In this document: in pieces, positions 18,574 through 27,295 of the stretch
Numbering within the stretch: position 1 is the first letter of the stretch
Layout of the letters: the number at the start of each line of letters is the position of its first letter
Assembly: GCA_018716975.1 (NCBI GenBank)
Contig: DVJE01000002.1
Span: 102,149-166,148, forward strand
Direction of reading: 5' to 3'
DNA length: 64,000 nt
Source of the DNA: Candidatus Gallacutalibacter stercoravium
Lineage (GTDB): Bacteria; Bacillota; Clostridia; Oscillospirales; Acutalibacteraceae
Program-made: the position numbers and the translations under genes
The notes under the pieces: generated by a model
The model's database searches: none
What the model saw: the letters and a program-made list of their open reading frames with translations, nothing else
What the model was told of the DNA's origin: nothing

Positions 18574-19956
18574 TTGAAATTGTGGACCGGGCGTTTTCAC
18601 AAGGAACCCGATCAGAAAACCAACGATTTTAATTCCTCCATTTCGTTCGACAGCCGCATGTACCGCCAGGATATTGAGGGCAGCATGGCCCACGCCGCCA
18701 TGCTGGGGGCATGCGGCATTATCGATAAGGATGAGGCCCAAGCCATTCAGGACGGGTTGGCGGGCATTTTGGAGGATCTGGAATCCGGTGCGCTGGCCAT
18801 CGACCCGGACGCGGAGGATATCCATACCTTTGTAGAGGGCGAGCTTACCGCCCGCCTAGGCGATGCGGGCAAACGCCTGCACACCGCGCGAAGCCGTAAC
18901 GATCAGGTGGCGCTGGATGTGCGCCTGTATCTTAAAAACGAGGCGCAGGGCTTGATGGCGCAGCTGAAAGAGCTCATCGGCGTGCTGTGCGGCAAAGCCC
19001 AAGAGCACGCAGGCGACGTGATGCCCGGCTACACCCATTTGCAGCGGGCTCAGCCCATCACCTTTGGGCACCATTTAATGGCCTATGCCGAAATGCTGCT
19101 GCGGGATTTGGGCCGGCTTCAGGATGCGGTGGGCCGCATGGACCAATGCCCCTTGGGCAGCGGAGCCTTGGCAGGCACCACCTATCCCATCGATAGGGAA
19201 ATCACCGCTCGCGCGTTGGGGTTTGCCGCCCCCACAGCCAATAGCTTAGACGGCGTTGCCGACCGGGATTTTTGTGTGGAGCTGGCCGCGGCGCTGTCGC
19301 TGATAATGGTGCATCTATCGCGTTTTTGCGAGGAGATCATTCTGTGGTGCTCCTGGGAATTTAAATTTGTAGAGCTGGACGACGCTTTTTCCACCGGTTC
19401 CAGCATTATGCCGCAAAAAAAGAACCCCGATATCGCCGAGCTGGTGCGCGGCAAATCGGGCCGGGTGTTCGGCGATCTGATTACCCTGCTTACCATGCTG
19501 AAGGGATTGCCCCTGGCTTACAACAAAGATATGCAGGAGGATAAAGAGGCCGTTTTTGACGCGGTGGATACCGTTAAACTGTGCCTTACTGCCTTTACTC
19601 CCATGATAAGCACCATGCGGGTGTTGCCCGGCAACATGCGCAAGGCGGCGGCCGGCGGCTTTATCAACGCCACCGACTGCGCCGATTATCTCACCAAAAA
19701 GGGCGTTCCCTTCCGCGACGCATACCGTATTACCGGCGCGCTGGTGGCCCGCTGTATCGAGCTGGGGCTGACGCTGGAAACTCTGCCGCTGAGTGAGTAT
19801 ACCGCCCTTAGCCCCGAATTTGACGAGGGCGTTTACGAGGCTATTTCGTTGGAAGCCTGCGCCGGTGGACGCAAATCTTACGGAGGCCCAGCCAAGGAAA
19901 ATGTGCTGGCCCAAGTGAAACGGGTGCGAAAACTGCTGGAAGCAGCAGGCGAATAA
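18574..19956 (+). CDS. argH: Argininosuccinate lyase
   Basis: A 460-residue enzyme of the fumarase/aspartase superfamily that splits argininosuccinate into arginine and fumarate. It begins KLWTGRFHKEPD, carries HTARSRNDQVALDVRLYL, YTHLQRAQPITFGHHL, and the signature GSSIMPQKKNPD with the catalytic serine loop. The start is TTG at 18574 behind GAGGGGG. It acts as a tetramer in the cytosol. Confidence 0.98.
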   Translation: MKLWTGRFHKEPDQKTNDFNSSISFDSRMYRQDIEGSMAHAAMLGACGIIDKDEAQAIQDGLAGILEDLESGALAIDPDAEDIHTFVEGELTARLGDAGKRLHTARSRNDQVALDVRLYLKNEAQGLMAQLKELIGVLCGKAQEHAGDVMPGYTHLQRAQPITFGHHLMAYAEMLLRDLGRLQDAVGRMDQCPLGSGALAGTTYPIDREITARALGFAAPTANSLDGVADRDFCVELAAALSLIMVHLSRFCEEIILWCSWEFKFVELDDAFSTGSSIMPQKKNPDIAELVRGKSGRVFGDLITLLTMLKGLPLAYNKDMQEDKEAVFDAVDTVKLCLTAFTPMISTMRVLPGNMRKAAAGGFINATDCADYLTKKGVPFRDAYRITGALVARCIELGLTLETLPLSEYTALSPEFDEGVYEAISLEACAGGRKSYGGPAKENVLAQVKRVRKLLEAAGE

Positions 19957-20018
19957 GCTGTTGCACTTTGCCGGCTCGGGCCGGTTGCAAATGATACGGG
20001 TGAAAGGAAGAATCGTTT

Positions 20019-21053
20019 ATGATAAAAGCGGGCGTAATCGGGGCCACCGGCTATGCTGGGGCCGAGCTGTGCCGGCTGCTGCTCAGCCATCCTCAGGCGC
20101 AGCTAACCGCCCTGAGTTCGGTGAGCTTTGAGGGAAAGGCTCTCAGCGAGGTGTATCCCGCCTACCGGGGACTGTGCGATCTTACCTGCGGCAGCGCCGA
20201 TCAGGTTGTGGATGCGTGCGACGTTATTTTTGCTGCCTTGCCTCACGGTTTATCCCAGGAGTTGGCGGCACAATGCGACGCCAAGGGCAAGGTGTTTATT
20301 GATTTGGGGGCGGATTTCCGCCTGGAAAACGAAGAAGATTACAAGCAGTGGTACGGCGGGGAATATACCGATAAGCAGCTGCATGCCAAAGCGGTGTATG
20401 CCCTTCCCGAACTCTTCCGAGATCAGATCCGCGGCAAAACGGTGATTGCAAACCCCGGCTGCTACACCACCGGCGTGCCTTTGGCGCTAGCCCCCGCCGT
20501 AAAACTGGGGTTGGTAGAAACGGCGGGCATTATTGCCGACTGTAAATCCGGCGTCACCGGCGCCGGGCGGGGCCTAACCCAGGGCAGCCATTACCCGGAG
20601 CTTAACGAGGGTATGCATCCCTATAAGGTGGCGGCCCACCGGCATACGCCGGAAATAGAACAGACTCTGTCGCATCTGGCAGGGGAGAAGGTGCGCATTA
20701 CCTTTGTGCCCCATCTGCTGCCGGTTAACCGGGGTATTCTCTCCACCTGCTATGCCCGCTTGAAGCCGGGCGTGGATAAACAGCAGGTGCGCCGTGCCTA
20801 TGAGGATTTTTACAAGGATGAATTTTTTGTGCGCCTGCTGCCCGACGGCCAGTGCGCCGATATCCACAACATCAAGTATTCTAATTTCTGCGACGTTTCG
20901 CTGCACATAGACGATCGAACCGGAACCCTCATCGCCGTTTCTGCCATTGATAATATGGTAAAGGGTGCGGCGGGGCAGGCTATTCAAAATATGAACCTGG
21001 TTTTTGGGTTGGAAGAGACAACAGGCCTCACCCAAATGCCCCCGGCGTTTTAA
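20019..21053 (+). CDS. argC: N-acetyl-gamma-glutamyl-phosphate reductase
   Basis: A 344-residue NADPH-dependent reductase, third step of arginine synthesis. The Rossmann start is IKAGVIGATGYAGAELCRLLLSHP. The catalytic cysteine lies in ANPGCYTTG, followed by the typical KSGVTGAGRG and HRHTPEIEQTL motifs. Length matches the family. It is 62 bases after argH and 54 before argJ. Confidence 0.97.
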   Translation: MIKAGVIGATGYAGAELCRLLLSHPQAQLTALSSVSFEGKALSEVYPAYRGLCDLTCGSADQVVDACDVIFAALPHGLSQELAAQCDAKGKVFIDLGADFRLENEEDYKQWYGGEYTDKQLHAKAVYALPELFRDQIRGKTVIANPGCYTTGVPLALAPAVKLGLVETAGIIADCKSGVTGAGRGLTQGSHYPELNEGMHPYKVAAHRHTPEIEQTLSHLAGEKVRITFVPHLLPVNRGILSTCYARLKPGVDKQQVRRAYEDFYKDEFFVRLLPDGQCADIHNIKYSNFCDVSLHIDDRTGTLIAVSAIDNMVKGAAGQAIQNMNLVFGLEETTGLTQMPPAF

Positions 21054-21107
21054 AGGCCTAGCGTGGCTGTAAACCGGCAATAGACCGGGAAGAAAGGATG
21101 TTCACTC

Positions 21108-22325
21108 ATGATGCAATTTGTTTCCGGCGGCGTCACCGCCGCCAAGGGCTTTACAGCGGCGGGGGTGCATTGCGGCATCCGGAAAAATAAAAGCAAACGG
21201 GATTTGGCGATGATTTACTGCGAAAAGCCCTGCGCGGCAGCGGCAGTATACACCCAGAACCTGGTAAAGGGCGCGCCCATCCTGGTTACACAGGAGAATT
21301 TAAAAAACGGCGTGGCTCAGGCGGTTATTTGCAACAGCGGCAACGCCAACACCTGCAACGCCGACGGGTTGGAAAAAGCCCGCCGCATGTGTGAGTTGGC
21401 GGGAGAGGCGCTGAACATCCCGGCGCAAGATGTTATTGTGGCCTCCACAGGGGTTATCGGCCAAATTTTGCCCATAGAGCCCATTGAAAATGCGGTGGAA
21501 GATTTGGCGGCGCAGCTATCTACTGAGGGCGGCACCAACGCCGCCGAGGCCATTATGACCACCGACCTAATCAAAAAGGAAGTGGCGGTGCGCTTTGAGC
21601 TGGGCGGCAAGACGGTGCACATCGGCGGCATTGCCAAAGGCTCGGGCATGATTCACCCCAATATGGCCACCATGCTGTGCTTTTTGACCACCGACGCGGC
21701 GATTTCTGCCGAAATGCTGGATGAGGCACTGCACGACGTGGTAAAAGACAGCTTTAATATGATAAGCATCGACGGAGACACCTCCACCAACGACACGCTG
21801 GCTATTATGGCCTCCGGCCTGGCCGGCAACCCGGAGATTACCCAAAAAGACGCCGGGTATGAAATTTTCTGCCAGGCGCTGTTGATGCTGTGTAAAGAGC
21901 TTTCTAAGCTGCTGGCAGGCGACGGCGAGGGGGCCACTAAGCTAATCATCTGCCGGGTGAACGGCGCAAAGAGCGACAAGGACGCAAGAGGCATTGCCAA
22001 ATCGGTCATTTGCTCCAGTTTATTTAAAGCCGCCATGTTCGGCGCAGACGCCAATTGGGGCCGCGTGCTGTGCGCCATCGGCTATTCGGGCTGCCAGGTG
22101 GATGTAAACAAGGTGCAGGTGCGCTTTACCTCTGCCATGGGAGAGATCCTGGTGTGCCGCAACGGCGCCGGGGTAGAGTTTGACGAAGACCTGGCCAAGC
22201 AGGTGCTGTCGGAAAAGAAGGTTACCGTAGAAATTACTCTAGGCGACGGGGATGCCAAAGCCGAGGCCTACGGTTGCGATTTAACCTATGATTATGTAAA
22301 GATAAACGGGGACTACCGCACCTAA
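21108..22325 (+). CDS. argJ: Bifunctional glutamate N-acetyltransferase / amino-acid acetyltransferase
   Basis: A 405-residue member of the ArgJ family that transfers acetyl from acetylornithine to glutamate and so recycles the acetyl group. The autoproteolysis site is in KGSGMIHPNMATML, where Thr becomes the new N-terminal nucleophile. ICNSGNANTCNAD and SFNMISIDGDTSTNDT are also conserved. Two consecutive ATGs (21108, 21111) are possible starts. Its presence explains the absence of argA and argE here. Whether it is truly bifunctional cannot be told from sequence. Confidence 0.96.
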   Translation: MMQFVSGGVTAAKGFTAAGVHCGIRKNKSKRDLAMIYCEKPCAAAAVYTQNLVKGAPILVTQENLKNGVAQAVICNSGNANTCNADGLEKARRMCELAGEALNIPAQDVIVASTGVIGQILPIEPIENAVEDLAAQLSTEGGTNAAEAIMTTDLIKKEVAVRFELGGKTVHIGGIAKGSGMIHPNMATMLCFLTTDAAISAEMLDEALHDVVKDSFNMISIDGDTSTNDTLAIMASGLAGNPEITQKDAGYEIFCQALLMLCKELSKLLAGDGEGATKLIICRVNGAKSDKDARGIAKSVICSSLFKAAMFGADANWGRVLCAIGYSGCQVDVNKVQVRFTSAMGEILVCRNGAGVEFDEDLAKQVLSEKKVTVEITLGDGDAKAEAYGCDLTYDYVKINGDYRT

Positions 22326-22382
22326 GCATATTGGAAAGCGGCATGTGTTTTGTTAAAAGCACAATCAACGGGGGGGTTATGC

Positions 22383-23240
22383 GTGAATATTTCTAATACA
22401 GACAGGGCCCAAGTATTGGTGCAGGCCCTGCCCTACATTCAAAAGCTGGCGGGTAAGACCATTGTGGTAAAATACGGCGGCAACGCCATGGTAAGCCCTG
22501 AACTGAAAGATGCAGTGATGAGCGATATCGTTTTGATGCAGCTGGTGGGCATCAACGTGGTGCTGGTGCACGGCGGCGGGCCGGAGATCAGCGAGATGCT
22601 CAAGAAAATCGGCAAGCAGAGCCGCTTTGTTAACGGTATGCGCTACACCGATGAGGAAACCATGGATATTGTGCAGATGGTGCTGGCCGGCAAGGTGAAC
22701 AAGGATCTGGTGCAGCTGCTGGAGCAGCACGGCGGCCGGGCGCTGGGCCTGTGCGGGCTGGATGGGCGTATGCTGATGGCGGAAAAGATGGCCTCTGCCG
22801 AGGATCTGGGTCTGGTGGGGGAGATCACCGAAGTCAACACCACCGCCATTGTGGATGCCTACGAACGGGGTTATGTGCCCATTGTAGCCACGGTAGCAGG
22901 AGGGTATCACGGCGAAGCTTACAACATCAACGCCGATATCGCCGCGGCGCAAATAGCCGCCAAGCTGGGGGCAGTTAAGCTGATATTGATGACCGATATC
23001 CGCGGCCTGCTGCGGGATAAAAACGATGAAAGTACCCTTATCCCGGTGGTAAACGTCAGCGAAGTGCCCAGCCTCAAGCGAGAGGGTATTATCAGCGGCG
23101 GCATGATTCCGAAGATCGATTGCTGTGTAGAAGCGGTGCGCCAGGGAGTAGGCAGGGCTCATATTATCGACGGGCGCACACCCCACTCTATTTTGGTGGA
23201 ACTGTTTTCAGACGAAGGCATCGGCACCATGTTCTATTGA
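22383..23240 (+). CDS. argB: Acetylglutamate kinase
   Basis: A 285-residue amino-acid kinase that phosphorylates N-acetylglutamate. The N-terminal catalytic Lys lies in IVVKYGGNAM. The glycine loop VLVHGGGPEISEML and the C-terminal GGMIPKIDCCVEAV are conserved. The N-terminal extension ISNTDRAQVLVQALPYI is the extra helix found in arginine-inhibitable, hexameric NAGKs, so feedback inhibition is likely by family knowledge. GTG 22383 with a G-rich site upstream is preferred over the in-frame ATG at 22350. Confidence 0.96.
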   Translation: MNISNTDRAQVLVQALPYIQKLAGKTIVVKYGGNAMVSPELKDAVMSDIVLMQLVGINVVLVHGGGPEISEMLKKIGKQSRFVNGMRYTDEETMDIVQMVLAGKVNKDLVQLLEQHGGRALGLCGLDGRMLMAEKMASAEDLGLVGEITEVNTTAIVDAYERGYVPIVATVAGGYHGEAYNINADIAAAQIAAKLGAVKLILMTDIRGLLRDKNDESTLIPVVNVSEVPSLKREGIISGGMIPKIDCCVEAVRQGVGRAHIIDGRTPHSILVELFSDEGIGTMFY

Positions 23241-23317
23241 TTTTATAACGAACCGGGCAAAGCGGATTGCGGTTTTGTACCGCAGGCATCATAGCCCGAC
23301 AAGGAAGGATGAAAAGT

Positions 23318-24508
23318 ATGAACTTTGCGCAGATACAGCAGCAGGAGCACGACAGTATGATGCCCACCTACGGCCGCTTTGCGGCGGCATTGTGCGAAGG
23401 GCGCGGCGCGTTGGTGAAAGACGTAGAAGGCAAAGAATATGTAGACTTTACCAGCGGCATCGGGGTAAACTCTTTGGGTTATTGCGATGAAGGCTGGGTC
23501 AAGGCGGTATCCGCCCAGGCCGGAAAGCTGCAGCATATTTCTAATTTATATTACAGCCCGGTGCAAACCGAATTGGCGGCCAGGCTGTGCGCCTTAACCG
23601 GTTTTGGAAAAGTATTCTTGTGTAATTCCGGCGCAGAGGCCAACGAGTGCGCCATCAAGCTGGCCCGCAAGTACAGCGTAGAAAAATACGGCAAGGAGCG
23701 CACCACCATTGTTTCGTTGCTAAATTCCTTCCACGGCCGCACCGTTACCACGTTGGCGGCCACCGGGCAAGATAGCTTTCACAATTATTTCTTTCCCTTT
23801 ACCGAGGGGTTCCGCTATGCCAAGGCGGACGATATGGCCAGTGTGCAGGAATGCGTAGATGAGCATACCTGTGCTGTGCTCATCGAGCTAGTGCAGGGCG
23901 AGGGCGGCGTTATGCCGCTGAGCCGTGCCTTTGTAACACAGCTGGCGGATTTTTGCAAGCAGCGGGATATTTTGCTTTTGGTGGATGAAGTGCAAACCGG
24001 CGTAGGGCGCACCGGCTCTTTGTATTGCTATGAGCAGTATGGCATTCACCCCGATGTGATAACCTCCGCTAAGGGTTTGGGCGGCGGATTGCCGGTAGGG
24101 GCCTGCCTGTGCACAGAAGAGCTGGGCGGCGTAATGGGGCCGGGGATGCACGGCACCACCTTCGGCGGCAATCCCGTGGTGTGCGCCGGCGCGCTGGAGG
24201 TGCTCTCTCGTGTAGCGGACGAGGGCTTTTTGCAACAGGTGCGTGAAAAAGGCGGTTATCTGCGCCGCAAGTTGGAGGCTATGCCCAATGTGGCGCAGGT
24301 GCGGGGCATGGGCATGATGCTGGGCGTTGCCCCGCAAAAGGGAACCAGCAAAGAGCTGGCCGCCGCCTGTGTGCAGCAAGGATTGTTGCTCCTCACTGCC
24401 AAAGAGATGCTGCGCCTGCTGCCGCCGCTGACTATCTCTTATGAAGAAATCGATCGCGGCCTTGCAATCTTGCAGCAGGTTATGGCCGGCCGAGACCAAC
24501 AAGATTAA
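23318..24508 (+). CDS. argD: Acetylornithine aminotransferase
   Basis: A 396-residue PLP-dependent class III aminotransferase. Visible motifs are VKDVEGKEYVDFTSGIGVNSLG, LCNSGAEANECAIKLAR, FHGRTVTTLAATGQ, VDEVQTGVGRTG and the PLP-lysine motif SAKGLGGGLPVGA. It converts N-acetylglutamate semialdehyde to N-acetylornithine with glutamate as donor. The ATG at 23318 has AAGGAAGG at proper spacing; an ATG at 23309 is too close to that site. Confidence 0.95.
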   Translation: MNFAQIQQQEHDSMMPTYGRFAAALCEGRGALVKDVEGKEYVDFTSGIGVNSLGYCDEGWVKAVSAQAGKLQHISNLYYSPVQTELAARLCALTGFGKVFLCNSGAEANECAIKLARKYSVEKYGKERTTIVSLLNSFHGRTVTTLAATGQDSFHNYFFPFTEGFRYAKADDMASVQECVDEHTCAVLIELVQGEGGVMPLSRAFVTQLADFCKQRDILLLVDEVQTGVGRTGSLYCYEQYGIHPDVITSAKGLGGGLPVGACLCTEELGGVMGPGMHGTTFGGNPVVCAGALEVLSRVADEGFLQQVREKGGYLRRKLEAMPNVAQVRGMGMMLGVAPQKGTSKELAAACVQQGLLLLTAKEMLRLLPPLTISYEEIDRGLAILQQVMAGRDQQD

Positions 24509-24612
24509 TTTATTGGTATAATAGCTTATAAATAATACAAAATGTATTCTATCGGCTTGCGAACGGTTCCTTGTGCCGCCGCTAAGCGAATATAAAGAAG
24601 GGGAATATGCGC

Positions 24613-25524
24613 ATGAAACATTTGCTCAAGATGCTGGATCTCTCCACCCAAGACATTACCGACATCCTCAATTTGGCCGATCAGCTCAAATATGAGCTGC
24701 GTCACGGCATTGAACACAAATACCTAGCGGGCAAAACCCTGGGCCTTATCTTTGAAAAGGCTTCCACCCGTACCCGCGTATCTTTTGAAGTGGGCATGTA
24801 TCAGCTGGGCGGCATGCCGTTGTTCCTTTCCGCAGATCATATGCAGATCGGCCGCGGCGAGCCGGTAGAGGATACCGCCCGTGTGCTTTCTCGTTATCTG
24901 GATGGTATTATGATTCGCACCTTTGCTCAAGAAGAGGTAGAAGCCCTGGCCAAGCACGGCAGCATTCCCATTGTAAACGGCCTTACGGACTTCTGCCATC
25001 CCTGCCAGATTTTGGCGGACTTAATGACCATTCGTGAAAAGAAGGGCAAGCTGGAGGGACTAAAGGCTTGCTTTATCGGCGACGGCAACAACATGATGAA
25101 CTCTTTAATTGTGGGTTGCTTAAAGATGGGCATGAAGATATCGGTGGCCTGCCCCGAGGGGTATGACCCCGATCCCCGCGTGCTGGAATTTGCAAAAGGT
25201 AACCCGGATTTTGTTTTGTGCCGCAGCCCCAAAGAGGCCGCAAAAGACGCCGATGTGGTGTTTACCGATGTTTGGGCCTCCATGGGTCAAGAAGAAGAGG
25301 CAGCTGCCCGCCGCACCGCCTTTGCGGGCTACCAGGTGAACGCAGAGCTTATGGCGCTGGCTCACCCCGACGCTATGGTGCAGCACTGCCTACCCGCCCA
25401 TAGGGGTGAAGAGATCACGGCCGATGTGTTTGAAGCCCATGCCGACGAAATTTTTGAAGAGGCAGAAAACCGCCTGCATGCCCAAAAGGCAGTGTTGGTG
25501 AAACTGATGGGCAACAAGGAATAA
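24613..25524 (+). CDS. argF: Ornithine carbamoyltransferase
   Basis: A 303-residue transcarbamylase that makes citrulline from ornithine and carbamoyl phosphate. The carbamoyl-phosphate motif is STRTRVSFE, with FCHPCQILADL and the ornithine motif HCLPAHRGEE near the C-terminus. It acts as a trimer in the cytosol. ATG 24613 is chosen because AGAAGGGG lies at better spacing than for ATG 24607. It is the last gene of the cluster and a strong terminator follows. Carbamoyl phosphate synthase genes are not in the window. Confidence 0.96.
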   Translation: MKHLLKMLDLSTQDITDILNLADQLKYELRHGIEHKYLAGKTLGLIFEKASTRTRVSFEVGMYQLGGMPLFLSADHMQIGRGEPVEDTARVLSRYLDGIMIRTFAQEEVEALAKHGSIPIVNGLTDFCHPCQILADLMTIREKKGKLEGLKACFIGDGNNMMNSLIVGCLKMGMKISVACPEGYDPDPRVLEFAKGNPDFVLCRSPKEAAKDADVVFTDVWASMGQEEEAAARRTAFAGYQVNAELMALAHPDAMVQHCLPAHRGEEITADVFEAHADEIFEEAENRLHAQKAVLVKLMGNKE

Positions 25525-25539
25525 GCAAAAAATAACATT

Positions 25540-25576
25540 CCCGCCCGCCGGTATCATGCCGGCAGGCGGGGTTTTT
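25540..25576 (+). terminator. Terminator of the arginine cluster
   Basis: A GC-rich stem CCCGCC-C-GCCGG / CCGGC-A-GGCGGG followed by GTTTTTG. Confidence 0.85.
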
Positions 25577-25796
25577 GTTTTGATGGGATTACGAGGCCGC
25601 AAAAGCACGATGAATGCGCAGAAAAGACAAATAATCCCTAATCGGGCAGATAGGTGTTTGCCCGCTACCCTACTGCCGGGGCTTTGCAGAAAATATATTT
25701 TTATCCTTTAAAATTACAGTGTAAAAACGGTTCCCTGTACGCCAACAGCAGTGCAGGGAAGTTTACTTTTTATTAACAGTAGGAGGATAGTAGCTT
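25577..25796. other. Non-coding gap after the arginine cluster
   Basis: No intact gene. Two hairpin candidates are seen: GGGCA/TGCCC near 25644-25663 and CCCTG/CAGGG near 25732-25757. Their role is unknown. The remnant listed next to it suggests this gap is what is left of an eroded gene. Confidence 0.4.
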
Positions 25797-25878
25797 TTAA
25801 AGCTGATTTGCGTTGACTTGTTCCAGGTGTTGCTCCAGATTATTCTACTGCTTGGTTCATTCTTGTGAAAGAATCCAT
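25797..25878 (-). pseudogene. Remnant of an AraC-family regulator N-terminus
   Basis: On the minus strand an ATG at 25878, preceded by GAAAGGA, starts MDSFTRMNQAVE and then meets TAA. Shifting frame by one base continues LEQHLEQVNANQL until a second stop. Joined, this resembles the first helix of AraC regulators that begin MD..RMN.A..YIE..L. The rest of the protein is missing. It is best read as a frameshifted, truncated relic. The family assignment rests on about 25 residues. Confidence 0.45.
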
Positions 25879-25989
25879 AGCGCGTTTCCTTTCTCGTTCC
25901 GTATAGCAAAGAAAGCACAAAAATACCTTACAGGAAAGGGAGCAATCCTGCAAGGCCATTGATGATAAAACTTTGCTTCGATTAGCGCG

Positions 25990-26484
25990 CTACCATTGGT
26001 ATTTGGTCAGCTGCCCTTGCCCTTGTAAGGCGGGGTAATCCCACTGCCGCAGGGCTTCATACACCCCCAGCGCCACGGAATTAGAAAGGTTTAAACTGCG
26101 GGCCTCGCTTATCATGGGAATGCGCACTGTGGTTTGGGGATTATCCCGCAGCAGTTCCTCGGGCAGCCCGGCGGTTTCTTTGCCAAACACCAAATAGCAA
26201 CCGTCGGGATACTGCACTTGGCTAAACACCTGCGGCGCTTTGGTAGAAAAGTAATAGAAAGGCCCCGCATTGCGGGCGAGAAAATCCGCCAAGCTGTCAT
26301 ACATGGTGATATCCAGCAAGTGCCAGTAATCCAGGCCGGCGCGTTTGAGTTTTTTGTCGTCAATGGTAAACCCCATAGGCCCCACCAAGTGCAACCGCGC
26401 GCCGGTAGCCGCGCAAGTGCGGGCCACATTGCCGGTATTCTGCGGGATCTCGGGCTCTACCATTACAATATTCAGCTGTGCCAC
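25990..26484 (-). CDS. trmL: tRNA (cytidine/uridine-2'-O-)-methyltransferase, TrmL family
   Basis: A 164-residue SPOUT methyltransferase that methylates the wobble ribose (position 34) of certain leucine tRNAs with S-adenosylmethionine. Motif 1 is VEPEIPQNTGNVARTCAATGARLHLVGP, motif 2 is LVFGKETAGLPEELL, and motif 3 (the trefoil knot) is IPMISEARSLNLSNSVALGVYEALRQ. The length is that of the minimal TrmL. It lies 6 bases after the HAD gene and should be co-transcribed with it. Confidence 0.93.
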   Translation of the reverse strand: MAQLNIVMVEPEIPQNTGNVARTCAATGARLHLVGPMGFTIDDKKLKRAGLDYWHLLDITMYDSLADFLARNAGPFYYFSTKAPQVFSQVQYPDGCYLVFGKETAGLPEELLRDNPQTTVRIPMISEARSLNLSNSVALGVYEALRQWDYPALQGQGQLTKYQW

Positions 26485-26490
26485 AAGGCA

Positions 26491-27216
26491 TTACCTTCTT
26501 TCTTCTGTTGCCTGTGCTGGTAAACCCAAAGCGATATCCGCCACCTGGCCGGGTTCTTGGGCAAAACAGTCGGCTCCTGCATTTTTCAGTTCCTCATATC
26601 CGCGAAAGCCCCATAGGGCCCCACAGCAGGCAATGCCCGCGTTGTGCGCGGTGTAAACGTCCACGTCACTGTCGCCGATGTACAGGCACCGGGATTTTTC
26701 CACCCCGCTGCGGGCAATCAAATCCAGCAGCGCAGCGGGATCGGGCTTTTTGGCGTATCCCGGCCGCTTGCCCACTGCTTCAAAAAAGCGCACAGAGGGA
26801 AAATACCGGCACAATAAATCTCCAACGAATTCATCCGGTTTGTTAGAAAGCACCGCTAAAAGAAGCCCTGCCTCTTGCAGGTGTTCCAGCATGGAGCAGC
26901 AGCCCGGATAGGGGGCGGTTTGATCAAAGCGGTGAATGTCGTAATGCTGGTCAAATAAGGTTTTGAGCTGGGCCAATGCTTCCTCTTCCACGGGGTTAGG
27001 CCCGGCCGCCCGCTGCAACAGGGTAAGAATTCCATCGCCCACAAAGCGCTTATACCGTTCAACCGGATGGGTGGGGTAGCCCAGTTGAGCCAATGCGTAA
27101 TTGGTGCTGGCGGCCAAATCCGCCAAAGTGTTGAGCAAGGTGCCGTCTAGATCAAACACACAAAGGGAAAAGGGCTGTTGCCCCGCTTGTGCGGGCACCG
27201 GGGTTGTGTTGAGCAT
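26491..27216 (-). CDS. HAD-family hydrolase (phosphoglycolate phosphatase-like)
   Basis: A 241-residue haloacid-dehalogenase phosphatase. Motif I is FDLDGTLLNTLADL, with a helical cap (subfamily I). Motif II is VLSNKP, motif III is the Lys in YAKKPDP, and motif IV is IGDSDVDVYTAHNAG. The best family match is Gph/PGPase (YVGDSDVD type), but the substrate is not proven by sequence. It is followed after 6 bases by trmL. Confidence 0.88.
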   Translation of the reverse strand: MLNTTPVPAQAGQQPFSLCVFDLDGTLLNTLADLAASTNYALAQLGYPTHPVERYKRFVGDGILTLLQRAAGPNPVEEEALAQLKTLFDQHYDIHRFDQTAPYPGCCSMLEHLQEAGLLLAVLSNKPDEFVGDLLCRYFPSVRFFEAVGKRPGYAKKPDPAALLDLIARSGVEKSRCLYIGDSDVDVYTAHNAGIACCGALWGFRGYEELKNAGADCFAQEPGQVADIALGLPAQATEERR

Positions 27217-27295
27217 AACGTTTTATCCTTTCTAGAAAGAGCAGTAGCGCCCATAGGGTAAAAGTACCAGGCTTCTATGGGCCTAACCGGCGCTG

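Noticed and set aside
25640..25665. Possible riboswitch in the gap after argF
   Set aside because: Only one short stem (GGGCA/TGCCC) is visible and no downstream gene on that strand could be controlled.
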